Shown: one piece after another, positions 60,241-60,255 of the stretch
Layout of the letters: each line of letters opens with the position of its first letter
How positions within the stretch are numbered: position 1 is the first letter of the stretch
Origin: Acidobacteriota bacterium
GTDB taxonomy: Bacteria > Acidobacteriota > Terriglobia > Terriglobales > Acidobacteriaceae
Assembly (NCBI GenBank): GCA_021780075.1
Contig: JAJXZL010000033.1
Coordinates: forward strand, 1-60,255
Direction: 5' to 3'
Length of the DNA stretch: 60,255 nucleotides
Notes under the pieces: generated by a model
Seen by the model: the letters and a program-made list of their open reading frames with translations, nothing else
What the model was told of the DNA's origin: nothing
Database searches by the model: none
Position numbers and translations under genes: made by a program

Positions 60241-60255
60241 ATGTCTTGGAAAAAG
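60241..60255 (+). CDS. Possible transposase start, cut by the window edge
   Basis: Only ATG TCT TGG AAA AAG (MSWKK) is present. Many integrase-core transposases begin M-(P/S)-W-K, and the position just inside a mobile-element end fits. No strong ribosome binding site precedes it. Five codons are too few for certainty. Confidence 0.25.

Larger units (their letters stand above)
60133..60255 (+). mobile_element. Left end of a mobile element running off the window
   Basis: The tandem repeats at 60133-60181 begin exactly where the glycosyltransferase homology stops. After them come about 60 bases and a potential transposase start at 60241. The element type is uncertain: the repeated ends recall IS21, whereas the MSWKK start is more like helix-turn-helix integrase-core transposases. 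The right end is outside. Confidence 0.45.

Overview
The window looks like a chromosomal segment of an Acidobacteriota species of the Acidobacteriaceae/Terriglobia type. The evidence is an Oar-like TonB-dependent receptor with an N-terminal carboxypeptidase-regulatory-like domain followed by a secreted TPR protein, a VWFA-related protein of the acidobacterial kind, a CRTAC1 (FG-GAP plus ASPIC/UnbV) surface protein, many secreted glycoside hydrolases, and moderately high GC. It mixes housekeeping genes (tgt, folK, recA, coaD, a class I/II aminotransferase, GDP-mannose genes, tyrS) with accessory carbohydrate-degradation loci. No tRNA, rRNA or CRISPR array was seen.

Layout. 1-122 is the tail of an IS5-like element. 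634-5724 holds a zinc-ribbon/sigma-region-4 pair, an esterase, a two-domain universal stress protein, an AhpD-like protein, a frameshifted membrane protein with its winged-helix regulator, and a DUF1330 protein. 5830-8895 holds tgt-folK and, divergently, a small conserved protein with a Gfo/Idh oxidoreductase. 9133-20869 holds a GH3 enzyme, a trehalase, an intact IS481-family element sitting exactly at the stop codon of a GH29 alpha-L-fucosidase, an M48 protease, a VWFA protein and a DUF1593 protein. 21130-27815 is a housekeeping block (ABM-fold protein, recA, coaD, aminotransferase, manC, manB).

27816-30464, between the phosphomannomutase gene and tyrS, is the most unusual stretch. A near-leaderless XRE regulator gene is followed by three tandem paralogous membrane proteins. 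Then come two abutting diverged fragments, the 3' end of a second tyrS and the 3' end of a second phosphomannomutase gene, and then an ExbD-like gene. This order is what would result from joining two alternative alleles of the same intergenic locus.

31829-35891 is an operon of a secreted clan GH-D glycosidase, a sugar nucleotidyltransferase and an anomeric sugar kinase (NahK-like), suggesting sugar release and direct activation to a nucleotide sugar. 36068-44426 has a Gfo/Idh dehydrogenase, an MFS carrier and two dehydrogenases, facing a hydantoinase/oxoprolinase pair. 44659-48819 is a two-component system whose kinase has a carbohydrate-binding-like ectodomain and whose response regulator is translationally coupled to the CRTAC1 protein. 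50961-58991 is a polysaccharide-use locus (TonB receptor, TPR protein, DUF4965-type protein, GH5-like glycosidase) preceded by a LacI-type operator. The window ends with a glycosyltransferase cut by the end of another mobile element. A short dispersed repeat with core CTGTTCRCACTRC occurs four times, always between genes.
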